This document shows positions 15,837 to 23,503 of a stretch of DNA of 24,226 nt, piece by piece. Origin of the DNA: JAKRSD01 sp964473995 (GTDB taxonomy: Bacteria; Bacteroidota; Bacteroidia; CAIKAF01); the NCBI GenBank assembly GCA_964473995.1, contig CAYYRB010000034.1, forward strand, positions 1 to 24,226, written 5' to 3'. Both the position numbers and the translations under genes were made by a program. The notes under the pieces were generated by a model. It searched no databases. It was not told the DNA's origin and saw nothing but the letters and a program-made list of their open reading frames with translations. Position 1 is the first letter of the stretch. Each line of letters starts with the position of its first letter.

Positions 15837-17543
15837 TCAGAACAAGGTTTCTTTTCTACCAATGTTCATGCGCACATTCAGTGCGGCGTAAATGGTGTTA
15901 AAGCTGAGTGCAGCCTCGGTGCTCGTCTGCCGGCGGTATAAGGCGTTGAAATCCAGCCAGAAGTTATGGCGCACCATATACGAGGCACAAAAATCCACCA
16001 TGGCAATTTTGGTGGTGGCTCCGGTACCTATGAAGTTTCCATAATCCTGGGTGCGATCTACATAGGGCAGAGTGAGATTGCTTCCGTAGTTGAAGTTGCC
16101 CGTGGGATCAAGTCCCTGGTAGGCATAAAACCCTTTGGCGGTAAGATTTACCCGTTTGTGCGCCTGATAGCGTGCCACACCCACCACCTCCCAGAAATTG
16201 GCACCCAGCGGGTGGGCCATGGGCTGATTGTAATGTGTGTAAGCTCCCTCACTGATCCGGTCGCTGTACATGAAGGGCCGCACGTAATTGCCCTCAACCT
16301 GCAGGTCAAGATTCTTAACCGTGAAGGCATCCACGTATTTCATTCCCAGTTGCACGGCCTGTTGGTTGCCAAACCAACCGCTGCGTTTTCTCATTTCGGC
16401 GATGCTGAATTCACTCACAGCAAACTGTCCGTAAACCTGCACATGGCGAAGGAAGTTTACTTTGAAATCCATTCCCACCATGGCTGCATTTTTACTGCCT
16501 ATGAAGCTTTCCACCGCCCGATACAGAATGATGGGGTTTAGGTAGTTCCATTCAAAACGGGCATCCGCTTTTTCCGCTCCGTTGGTGATGGCCTCAAACA
16601 GCCCTATGTTAACGTGCTTGCCTAAGTTCAGACTCAGGTGGTGCATGGAAAACCATTTTTTGTCAAAACCTTGGTAGGCATATTTTGAGGTGTTGTTGAT
16701 GCCCTGTGCCATCAACCATTGGTAGTTGAAAATCCAAACTTTTACGTTGGTTTTCAAAAAGAGGTAGCTGGGTGCAAAATTGCCTAACAACAAAGAGCGA
16801 TATCCGGGTCCCACGCGGTTCTGGTCGTGACCGAACTGAAACTGCAGCACATCCTTGATGGCTGTAAAGGAAAGGTAACCGCGGAAGTTCATATAATCAT
16901 AGCCCTGTGTTTTGTAGTCTTTGTAAAAATTTTCCCCGGGAACCGCTCCGAATTTTTGTTCATAACGTTGCATGTAGGTGGGCAGCCTCGCCTGATTTTC
17001 TCCCAGGAAGGTGTAGAAACCCAGGCGGCGTCCGATCATTCCGCGCACCTCGAAACCGCGGGTGTTTTGGAACGTATAGCCGCCCGCGCCGCCGGTACTC
17101 GCACCTAATGAGCCGTAAAATACGGGGTTAAATTGTATTTCGAACAGGTTGTTTTTTGTCGTTTTGAAGGAGTACAGCGCATTCTTTTTGCGGTAAAAAT
17201 GCTTGAAGAAGGTTTTGCGGATGGGTTTCACGCTGTTGCCGGCCAGCGGATCGGAGGACCATTCCCAATTGTCGTCTTTCAGGTAGTTCAGGTTGAAACG
17301 GTCGCGGCTGTTCAGCTTCATACGGGCCGTGTCTGCGCTTATATCTTCCAAAAATCCCGCCACATCCTGCCTGCGTATCTGGCCCGAAGAAAGGAAAAGC
17401 CTGGGCGAAAGTTTTCCGCTTTTGATTTCATAGCGTTCCACTTTGTGGTAGTATTCATCATCCAGCGGAATGTAAACTCCCTGTGCGGATGAATTGAGTG
17501 CAAATGCGATGAGGGTGAGGGTAATTAGGTACGTTTTTTTCAT
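15837..17543 (-). CDS. Outer-membrane beta-barrel protein, Wzi/RemB-like
   Basis: A 568-residue exported protein with a signal peptide (MKKTYLITLTLIAFALNSSA, then Q). A mature N-terminal region of ~130 residues precedes many alternating-hydrophobic strands rich in Tyr, Phe, Gly and Asn, the pattern of an outer-membrane barrel. Recognisable stretches include QFQFGHDQNRVGPGYRSLLL, a dozen or so paired strands, and the terminal strand NTIYAALNVRMNIGR. The overall plan (N-terminal helical part, GHD..R..GPG..SL, long barrel) resembles the capsule-assembly Wzi family and the Bacteroidota gliding-associated protein RemB. I cannot choose between these names without a profile search. The gene is monocistronic with a strong own promoter, and no capsule genes are visible. 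Confidence 0.7.
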   Translation of the reverse strand: MKKTYLITLTLIAFALNSSAQGVYIPLDDEYYHKVERYEIKSGKLSPRLFLSSGQIRRQDVAGFLEDISADTARMKLNSRDRFNLNYLKDDNWEWSSDPLAGNSVKPIRKTFFKHFYRKKNALYSFKTTKNNLFEIQFNPVFYGSLGASTGGAGGYTFQNTRGFEVRGMIGRRLGFYTFLGENQARLPTYMQRYEQKFGAVPGENFYKDYKTQGYDYMNFRGYLSFTAIKDVLQFQFGHDQNRVGPGYRSLLLGNFAPSYLFLKTNVKVWIFNYQWLMAQGINNTSKYAYQGFDKKWFSMHHLSLNLGKHVNIGLFEAITNGAEKADARFEWNYLNPIILYRAVESFIGSKNAAMVGMDFKVNFLRHVQVYGQFAVSEFSIAEMRKRSGWFGNQQAVQLGMKYVDAFTVKNLDLQVEGNYVRPFMYSDRISEGAYTHYNQPMAHPLGANFWEVVGVARYQAHKRVNLTAKGFYAYQGLDPTGNFNYGSNLTLPYVDRTQDYGNFIGTGATTKIAMVDFCASYMVRHNFWLDFNALYRRQTSTEAALSFNTIYAALNVRMNIGRKETLF

Positions 17544-17562
17544 GGTTTCGTATTAATCGTTT

Positions 17563-17593
17563 CAAAAGTAAAGGATAATGCGATAAAAGCAAA
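17563..17593 (-). promoter_or_regulatory. Promoter of the Wzi/RemB-like gene
   Basis: On the minus strand, TTTG (17590-17593) is followed by a 19-base spacer and TACTTTTG (17563-17570). Both boxes match the Bacteroidota consensus exactly and the spacing is ideal. It is the cleanest promoter in the window, 19 bases ahead of the ATG. Confidence 0.8.
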
Positions 17594-17630
17594 CCGGGTA
17601 CTTGCGGCAGGTTTCCTTTTGCGATTAGGC

Positions 17631-17638
17631 TATCTTTG
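17631..17638 (+). promoter_or_regulatory. -7 promoter element for miaE
   Basis: TATCTTTG matches TAnnTTTG exactly and ends 15 bases before the miaE ATG. No TTG or TTTG sits at 19-20 bases upstream (the nearest are 9 and 26 bases away), so the -33 part is weak. It is divergent from the Wzi/RemB-like promoter 38 bases away. Confidence 0.5.
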
Positions 17639-17653
17639 TAAAAAAGTTGTCGC

Positions 17654-18241
17654 ATGGGAGTTTTGAGACTCAAAATGGCCACGGATCCAAGGTGGGTAAA
17701 TATCGTAGAAAAAAATCCGGCGGAGATTCTCACCGATCATGCCTGGTGCGAACAGAAAGCGGCTTCATCGGCCATCAGCATCATCGTAGGATTTCCCGAA
17801 TTTTCGGAAGTGGTGATCGAAATGGCGGCTCTGGTGCGCGAAGAGATGGAGCATTTCAGCCGTGTGCATGAATTTATAAGGCAACGCGGCTTTGTGTTGG
17901 GGCGCGAACGGAAAGATCCGTATGTGAATGACCTGTTGGCTTTTGTAAAAAAAGGAGTGGGCCGTAAAGAGCTTTTGGTGGAAAAACTGCTCGTGGGCGC
18001 GATGATTGAGGCGCGCAGCTGCGAACGTTTCCGCATCCTGTCAGAAAACATACGGGATGAGGAGCTGTCCTCGTTTTACCGGGAACTGATGGAGAGCGAG
18101 GCGGGCCATTACACGCTGTTTATCTCGCTGGCGAGATCGGTCATGCCGAGGGATTATGTGGATGATCGGTGGCGGCAGTTTTTAGACTATGAAGCCCGCA
18201 TCATGGAAAACTACGGTAAAGGGGAAACGGTTCACGGCTGA
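17654..18241 (+). CDS. miaE: tRNA 2-methylthio-N6-isopentenyladenosine(37) hydroxylase
   Basis: MiaE is an oxygen-dependent diiron monooxygenase that hydroxylates the isopentenyl side chain of ms2i6A37 in tRNAs reading U-starting codons. The 195-residue ferritin-like four-helix protein shows the ligand motifs in order: DHAWCEQKAA (Glu33), EEMEHF (63-68), MIEARSCERF and ESEAGHY. These match the family closely. The pathway also needs MiaA and MiaB, which lie elsewhere. The start follows a matching -7 promoter box. The gene ends 2 bases before the convergent TolC gene. Use of molecular oxygen indicates the organism encounters aerobic conditions. Confidence 0.92.
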   Translation: MGVLRLKMATDPRWVNIVEKNPAEILTDHAWCEQKAASSAISIIVGFPEFSEVVIEMAALVREEMEHFSRVHEFIRQRGFVLGRERKDPYVNDLLAFVKKGVGRKELLVEKLLVGAMIEARSCERFRILSENIRDEELSSFYRELMESEAGHYTLFISLARSVMPRDYVDDRWRQFLDYEARIMENYGKGETVHG

Positions 18242-18243
18242 GG

Positions 18244-19623
18244 TTAATCGGCCAACTGTCCCAACACATACTTCGGCTTAACCCTGCTGATTCTGTACTC
18301 CGCCGTGGCTTTGATTCTTTTTTGGGCCGCGTTCACAAAATTGCTTTCCCTCAGAAACAGGTTAAAGAAGTTGCTGTCTCCGGCATCAAACCGTTCCTGC
18401 TCGGCTTCGGCCAATCGTTTGGTGAAGGAGGCAAGCCGTTCGGCTTGTTCCGAGGCTTCTCCGTTTTGGATTATTTCGGCAAGGGCTCCTTTCAATTTGG
18501 CATCGAGTTCGGTAATCTTAAAATCCTGTTCCAAGCGCGCGATTTTCCATTTGGCCTCCGCCGCCCGGTAGGCTCCCCGCTCGGCCCTGAGCAAAAGGGG
18601 CATGCTGAAGTTGATTCCCGCCTTATAGTTTTCAAAGAAAACGGGGAAGGCATTATTGACCTGAGGGTTTCCGTAAAGAAAATTGTATTTCAGATTTAAT
18701 TTCGGTTTGATGTATTCGGCTTTCAGTCTTTTTTCCAACCGCATCCATTCGGTTTTTAATTCAGCCACGCGGATTACGGGCGATTGAAGCAGCGCAAGAT
18801 CTCCCGAAGGAAAAAGGGTTTCGTCCACTGTTCCGGGTATGGGAGGTTCCTCCATATTCATGGGAGTTCCGTCATCGTTCCATAAATCGGCAAAAAGTTG
18901 GTAGCCGTATTTTATTTTCAGGGCACGCGTTTCGGCCAAGCCCATTTCCCAGTTGGCCAACATGGCCCGGGCATCGGCTGTGTCAATGGCAGCCCGGTCT
19001 CCCGCCGAAACGGCATTTCTGATATTTTCAAGTCGTTCAATGGTCAGTTCCACCTGCTTCAGATAGAGGGCCTCCAAATCGTGATAGGCGCTCCAGTACA
19101 GGTATTTTACGTAGGCGTTGAACAACAACTCATTTAACGCCAGTCGGCGTTCCTCTTCTCCCGATTCCTGCATGGTCTGGGCCTGTCGGAGGGCGGTTCT
19201 TCTTTGGTCGGTGATCATGCCTTGGAGCAGCGGTACGTTTATCCCGGCATAGAAGAGTCCGTTTTGGGGGTTTCGTTGCTCAGGATTTAAAAAGAGGCCC
19301 GAGTTTAATTCATAGCCTGCCTGATAGCCGATACCACCGGGTAAAATAAATCCGGATAAACCCGCATCCAGGTGCTGAAAGTAGGTTTTGTCTTCAAACA
19401 TTTTCCGGTTGAAATCGGCTTCCGCCTGCGGGTCAAATCCTCCTCTTGCGGCGAGGGTGTTGAATTCCCGGATCATCAGGTTTAAATCGGCCGTTTTGGC
19501 CAATGGATGACAACACCTGATCCGCTTGAGGTAAGCATCCAGCGTGAGCGTATCGGAAGCTTTCAGCGCAATTCCCGCCAAAAAAAGCGGCAGTACTAAA
19601 CAGGACGCGAGGAGTTTTTTCAT
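18244..19623 (-). CDS. TolC family outer-membrane channel protein
   Basis: Outer-membrane and periplasmic-tunnel component of a tripartite exporter. The 459 residues begin with a signal peptide (MKKLLASCLVLPLFLAGIALKA). Two OEP-like halves follow, with long amphipathic helices (for example EEERRLALNELLFNAYVKYL and the stretch about 360-430) and beta segments such as GLFYAGINVPLLQG and AGINFSMPLLLR, where the barrel strands lie. It is the last gene of the four-gene operon, its ATG overlapping the adaptor stop by 4 bases. It presumably docks with the HlyD-type adaptor encoded directly upstream. The exported substrate is unknown. Confidence 0.9.
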   Translation of the reverse strand: MKKLLASCLVLPLFLAGIALKASDTLTLDAYLKRIRCCHPLAKTADLNLMIREFNTLAARGGFDPQAEADFNRKMFEDKTYFQHLDAGLSGFILPGGIGYQAGYELNSGLFLNPEQRNPQNGLFYAGINVPLLQGMITDQRRTALRQAQTMQESGEEERRLALNELLFNAYVKYLYWSAYHDLEALYLKQVELTIERLENIRNAVSAGDRAAIDTADARAMLANWEMGLAETRALKIKYGYQLFADLWNDDGTPMNMEEPPIPGTVDETLFPSGDLALLQSPVIRVAELKTEWMRLEKRLKAEYIKPKLNLKYNFLYGNPQVNNAFPVFFENYKAGINFSMPLLLRAERGAYRAAEAKWKIARLEQDFKITELDAKLKGALAEIIQNGEASEQAERLASFTKRLAEAEQERFDAGDSNFFNLFLRESNFVNAAQKRIKATAEYRISRVKPKYVLGQLAD

Positions 19624-20978
19624 TTTTTATCTTTTTCCTGATCCTGCTTTTGTTCTGCGTTTCGGTAAAAATCAGGCGGGAATCCATTAATCTGCCGCCA
19701 TATTTCAAACCATATACGTACATCCCCCAATAGGGAGAATCCGATGGCGCCGCCACCCGGACGAATGGCATCGGGCCATGGATGATCGGTGGGATCTTCT
19801 TTTACCAAAATGCGGTACATGCCGTCCGGATTGGAAAAATTATCAATGGCGAATACTTCGCCGCCATAGGTGCCGAATGAAAGTCCCGGCCATCCGCTGA
19901 ATACGAAGGCGGGCCACCCGTCGAAAATAAACCGGACTTTATCTCCTTTGCGGATGAGTGGAAGGTCAATGGGCCTGATGTATATTTCCACGGCGGGCTC
20001 AAAATCTTTGGGCATAATATTCATAAGGGCCTCGTCTTCCTTTACCGTTTCTCCTATTCCCGCTTTCAATGCCTGGGTTACGTAACCATCCTGCGGGGCG
20101 GTGATGAAATAGTTGCCCGCCCGCACCGTATAATTGGCGAGTTGGTTTTGCAGTTTGGTCACATCATTTTCCGTATTGAATAAATCGCTCATGGCGGTGA
20201 ATTTATCCGACTCTGCCTTGCTGATTTTATCGCGGAACTGAAATTCGATGCTTTCCAGCTCGGCGATAACGTTCAGGTATTCGTTTTTGGAGGCCAAAAA
20301 TTTGTTTTCCGCGGCTATTTCATACGCTTTGGTTTCCTGCGCTTTCTGTCTGAAGTTTTCCAACTCAGTGAGCGACTTGATCCCTTTTTTATACAGTTCT
20401 TCATTTCGTTTCAACTGCTCCAAGGCAATTTCACGGTTTATTCTGGCAGCCGTCCATGCATTGCTGTCGGATTCCATTTTGAGCAGCATCTGTCGGGCGT
20501 AGTTTCTGTTTTGGGCAATCTTAATTTTTTTAGTCCGGTTCATGGCGTCAATCTGGCCATCCAGCGCCTGCACTTTATCCATATAGGATTTTACGGAGCC
20601 TTCTTTGGCTTTGATTTGGTCTTCGGTGCGTTCCAACAGCTTGGGATCGAAATAGGCGTCTTTTACTTCGGAAAATTGCACCAGCGTGTCGCCGGCGCGC
20701 ACAAAATCGCCTTCCTGCACATACCACTTCACAATCTGACCGGGAATTACGGCATTTACGGTCTGGGGTCTTTGGCCGGGGTTGAGGGCCGTCACTTTCC
20801 CTTTTGCGCGTATTTGCTGGGTCCATGGTAGAAAGGCCACTATAATCAGCATAATCAGAATGGCAAAGAGCATTCTGGCCGGTCTTCTGCCTATCTGGGA
20901 ATACGCAATTTTTCCCGGTGTTTTCAGGTGCTCGGTCTGCACCTTTCCTTCTATTGATTCTCTGGAAATATTCAGCAT
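19620..20978 (-). CDS. HlyD family periplasmic adaptor (membrane fusion protein)
   Basis: Bridges an inner-membrane transporter to the TolC channel. The 452 residues comprise a short cytosolic N-terminus, one membrane segment (about 36-50, LFAILIMLIIVAFLPW) and a lipoyl-like half (NAVIPGQIVKWYVQEGDFVRAGD, about 75-97). A long coiled-coil hairpin follows (about 110-285), then the second lipoyl half (ITAPQDGYVTQALKAGIGETV). The C-terminal beta region has the repeated FDGWPAFVFSGWP and ends with RIWFEIWRQINGFPPDFY. That last block is a recurring feature of a Bacteroidota subgroup of ABC-linked HlyD proteins as I recall it. A charged Lys/Gln/Asp tail ends the protein. It lies 9 bases after the ABC exporter gene and overlaps tolC by 4 bases. 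Confidence 0.92.
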   Translation of the reverse strand: MLNISRESIEGKVQTEHLKTPGKIAYSQIGRRPARMLFAILIMLIIVAFLPWTQQIRAKGKVTALNPGQRPQTVNAVIPGQIVKWYVQEGDFVRAGDTLVQFSEVKDAYFDPKLLERTEDQIKAKEGSVKSYMDKVQALDGQIDAMNRTKKIKIAQNRNYARQMLLKMESDSNAWTAARINREIALEQLKRNEELYKKGIKSLTELENFRQKAQETKAYEIAAENKFLASKNEYLNVIAELESIEFQFRDKISKAESDKFTAMSDLFNTENDVTKLQNQLANYTVRAGNYFITAPQDGYVTQALKAGIGETVKEDEALMNIMPKDFEPAVEIYIRPIDLPLIRKGDKVRFIFDGWPAFVFSGWPGLSFGTYGGEVFAIDNFSNPDGMYRILVKEDPTDHPWPDAIRPGGGAIGFSLLGDVRIWFEIWRQINGFPPDFYRNAEQKQDQEKDKK

Positions 20979-20987
20979 GGCGATGGA

Positions 20988-22691
20988 TTAAAAGAGTATA
21001 TCATTTGGCAGTTTGGGTATTACTTTTTCCGGTGTGTCGAAGGCGATGACGCGTCCTTTGTCGAGCCAGACCAGTTTGTCGCAGCGGAGGGCAAAATCTT
21101 TTCGATTGGTGGATGCGACCATGGTCAGCGGCTTTTGTGGATTGAAAATTACATTCAGAAGCTGCTGCCGTTCATCCGTAGGAAGCGGAGCCATCGTGTC
21201 TTCCAGGATAACCAGGCCGGGGTTTCCGCAGAACGTTCTGGCCAGAATGATGCGATGTTGAAGCCCTGAGGGAAGTCCTCTTCCCGTGGGATAGAGCTTC
21301 GTATCGAAATCAATCTCATGTTGTATCAAATAATCCCTGATTCCTGTGCTGATGAGCAGGCTATTCACATCTTCCTCCGTAATTCCGGGTCGGCCCAGCG
21401 AAATATTGTCGTAAATGTTGCCTTCGAAAATATCCAGCGCCTGTAGCCCGTCTCCGATGTAAAGGCGGTATTTTGCCAGTTCATTTTCGGGCATGGGAAG
21501 GCCGTTTACCAGCAGACTGCCTTGGCCTATTTTGTAAAACCCGGCGAGCGATTTCAACAGGGTGGTTCTGCCCGATCCGCTGTAGCCGACGAGTCCGATT
21601 TTTTCTCCGGACCTGATGTGCATCCCGATATCCTGAAGCAGGCTGCTTTTTCCGTCAAGAAAATCGAGAGCCACACCGCGAAGCTCAATTTCGAAAGGCC
21701 TTTTCAGATAATAGTCCGTTGGGTTGGTTTCATCTGTCTGTTCCAAAGGAAAGTCGGTTACCGTTCCCAATTTCTCCACCGATATGAGCACATCGTAAAC
21801 GGTTTCGGCCGATAAAATAATTTTCTCCAAGGCGCCGATCATGAGGATGATGATGATTTCCGCAGCCACAAACTGGCCCAGATTGAGCTCTCCGTTCATT
21901 ACCAGAAGACCGCCGGCAAAAAGGAGCGTACCCGCGGCCAAGGCTTTGAGAAAAATCATGATGCCATACTGGGTAATGATGACTTTAAAATGTTTGTTTC
22001 TGGCTTTCAGGTAGGAGAGCAGCTGGTTGTCGGTTCTCTTCAAAGGGAAATCGGTAACACCCGCCAATTTGAACGTATCGGCCGTACGTGCCACCTCTTC
22101 CAGCCAATGCACCAGCTTGTATTTGTATTTTGATTCCTCCAGCCCGGAATCCAAGCCGGGTTTTCCCGTGAGTCGGATGCCTATCCAAAGAATACCGAGA
22201 ATCACGAAAGCATAAAGGGCAAAAATGGGATTGTATAAAATGAGTATAAGCAGTCCGAGGAAAATCTGCAGTACGGCTTTGGATGTGTCGAAGAGCAGCT
22301 TGAACACGCCTTTTTGCAGGGAAATGGTATCAAAAAAGCGGTTGACCAATTCGGGAAGCCACTCCTTTTTTGAGGCGTTGGGCTTAATCCGAGGCAGCCT
22401 GTATGTAAACTCAAAGGCCACTTTAGTGAAAATAGACTGTTGAAGGTTTTCACCTACCATCATTTGCAGGATGTGCAGATAGCCCGATCCGAAAATTCCC
22501 AAGACGATGAGAAATATCAAAATAACCCATGATACGGATACCTGGCCACCCATAATGAGGTTGATCACGGCCTGAATACCCAGCGGTAGGGAAAGGTCTA
22601 CAATTCCTCCCGCGGCGGCAAACAGAAGCATGATGCCAATTTCTTTTCTAAAGCCGTTTAGCAGTTTTCCTAAGCGTTGCATCGGTGTCAT
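20988..22691 (-). CDS. ABC exporter (membrane domain + ATPase domain) with degenerate catalytic motifs
   Basis: Inner-membrane half-transporter of the HlyB/MsbA exporter type, 567 residues. Hydrophobic segments lie at about 17-47, 54-76, 137-166 and 238-290, giving roughly six membrane helices. There is no N-terminal C39 peptidase domain. The ATPase domain spans about 335-567. Every catalytic motif departs from consensus: Walker A is GYSGSGRTT with Arg375 for Lys; the signature is LPSGLQ (473-478); Walker B ends LVILED, with Glu497-Asp498 where Asp-Glu is normal; the D-loop is APLP; and the H-loop reads ASTNR with Asn529. The frame is uninterrupted and the neighbours are coupled, so it is not a decayed gene. 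It overlaps the TetR gene by 4 bases and precedes the HlyD gene by 9. Substrate unknown. Confidence 0.87.
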   Translation of the reverse strand: MTPMQRLGKLLNGFRKEIGIMLLFAAAGGIVDLSLPLGIQAVINLIMGGQVSVSWVILIFLIVLGIFGSGYLHILQMMVGENLQQSIFTKVAFEFTYRLPRIKPNASKKEWLPELVNRFFDTISLQKGVFKLLFDTSKAVLQIFLGLLILILYNPIFALYAFVILGILWIGIRLTGKPGLDSGLEESKYKYKLVHWLEEVARTADTFKLAGVTDFPLKRTDNQLLSYLKARNKHFKVIITQYGIMIFLKALAAGTLLFAGGLLVMNGELNLGQFVAAEIIIILMIGALEKIILSAETVYDVLISVEKLGTVTDFPLEQTDETNPTDYYLKRPFEIELRGVALDFLDGKSSLLQDIGMHIRSGEKIGLVGYSGSGRTTLLKSLAGFYKIGQGSLLVNGLPMPENELAKYRLYIGDGLQALDIFEGNIYDNISLGRPGITEEDVNSLLISTGIRDYLIQHEIDFDTKLYPTGRGLPSGLQHRIILARTFCGNPGLVILEDTMAPLPTDERQQLLNVIFNPQKPLTMVASTNRKDFALRCDKLVWLDKGRVIAFDTPEKVIPKLPNDILF

Positions 22692-23371
22692 GCGTTTTCC
22701 GTTTTAATGGTTTTTAAAATCATATCACAAAAAAAATGGCCAAACTCCTTTTTGTCTATCCAGGGATAGGTGAGCGATGGCAGGTGTTCGGCATAATACT
22801 GCTGAAAAAAAATGGCCTCCATTACAGTGGAAATGAGGGGTTTTGTCCAAGGGTAATCCGGAGAAATTTCGGAGGTAACGTTTACCAGATTTTGAACTAC
22901 TCTTTTGTAGACCTGAAAAACACCGCTTTTGTTTTCCTCGTCAACCGATTTGGTCAGGTACACTTTGGGAAATTCACGAGTGACCAAATCATTCAGTATC
23001 TGCGGATCGATGAGTGAGGCCGAGGTTTGACCTGAGGCGTCCGTTAAGACCTTGATGGCGGCCCTGAGCCGATTTTCGGGTTCAGGAATATTGGCCGTGG
23101 CGAAAGCTATCCGGTGTTCCTTTTCGTACCAAAAATAGACGAAGTAAAAAAGCAGCAGTTTGTGTTTGTTTTCGAAATAGCGGTAAACAGACGCCTCCGT
23201 ACTCCCGATACCGGCGGCCAATTTTTTAAAGGTAAAATCTTCATACCCGTATTCCCTCATCAGGCGGGCTCCTTCAGTTAGGATTTTACGTCCCAGATCC
23301 GAAAGCGTGGGGTCCTTTAAAAAAACCGGTTCTTCCAGTTTGAATGCGATGGTGGCAACTGACTGGTTCAT
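22688..23371 (-). CDS. TetR/AcrR family transcriptional regulator
   Basis: A probable ligand-responsive repressor of its own export operon. Of the 227 residues, the N-terminal helix-turn-helix is clear: ILTEGARLMREYGYEDFTFKKLAAGIGSTEASVYRYFENKHKLL (about 31-74), with the recognition helix followed by the usual YRYF. The C-terminal ligand-binding and dimerisation part is aromatic rich and has no recognisable subfamily. As first gene of the operon it overlaps the ABC exporter by 4 bases (ATGA), so regulator and transporter are made together. Its 132-base upstream region contains three inverted repeats that could be operators. Co-transcription predicts autoregulation. Confidence 0.9.
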   Translation of the reverse strand: MNQSVATIAFKLEEPVFLKDPTLSDLGRKILTEGARLMREYGYEDFTFKKLAAGIGSTEASVYRYFENKHKLLLFYFVYFWYEKEHRIAFATANIPEPENRLRAAIKVLTDASGQTSASLIDPQILNDLVTREFPKVYLTKSVDEENKSGVFQVYKRVVQNLVNVTSEISPDYPWTKPLISTVMEAIFFQQYYAEHLPSLTYPWIDKKEFGHFFCDMILKTIKTENA

Positions 23372-23411
23372 TACCGAATTGATTTAGGAGTTAAAGTTAA
23401 ACATTTATTAT

Positions 23412-23426
23412 CAATAGTAAAACTAT
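23412..23426 (-). promoter_or_regulatory. Candidate TetR operator over a possible -7 element
   Basis: A perfect inverted repeat ATAGT-AAA-ACTAT occupies 23414-23426. It overlaps TACTATTG (23412-23419 on the minus strand), one mismatch from the -7 consensus, 40 bases ahead of the TetR ATG. A regulator bound here would block the operon promoter. No correctly spaced -33 box is seen, so this is a candidate only. Confidence 0.4.
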
Positions 23427-23455
23427 CAAAAAACAAACGATTATCAACAACAATT

Positions 23456-23474
23456 GTTCCGGAAATTTTGGAAC
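23456..23474. repeat. Inverted repeat GTTCC-N9-GGAAC
   Basis: Five-base arms GTTCC and GGAAC around nine bases, containing the 8-base palindrome TTCCGGAA. It lies between tcdA and the TetR gene. It could be a second operator half-site pair; no T-tract supports reading it as a terminator. Confidence 0.35.
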
Positions 23475-23482
23475 ACCACGTT

Positions 23483-23497
23483 TTAAGAAATTCTTAA
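23483..23497. repeat. 15-base palindrome TTAAGAA-A-TTCTTAA
   Basis: Perfect seven-base arms around a single central A, sitting 6 bases beyond the tcdA stop and 112 bases upstream of the TetR start codon. Size and symmetry suit a dimeric regulator, but AT-rich sequence makes chance symmetry easier. Confidence 0.35.
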
Positions 23498-23503
23498 CCG
23501 TTT

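Noticed and set aside
20988..22691. ABC exporter as a pseudogene
   Set aside because: The frame is complete, membrane segments are intact, and both flanking genes are coupled by overlap or a 9-base gap; the motif changes look selected rather than random decay.
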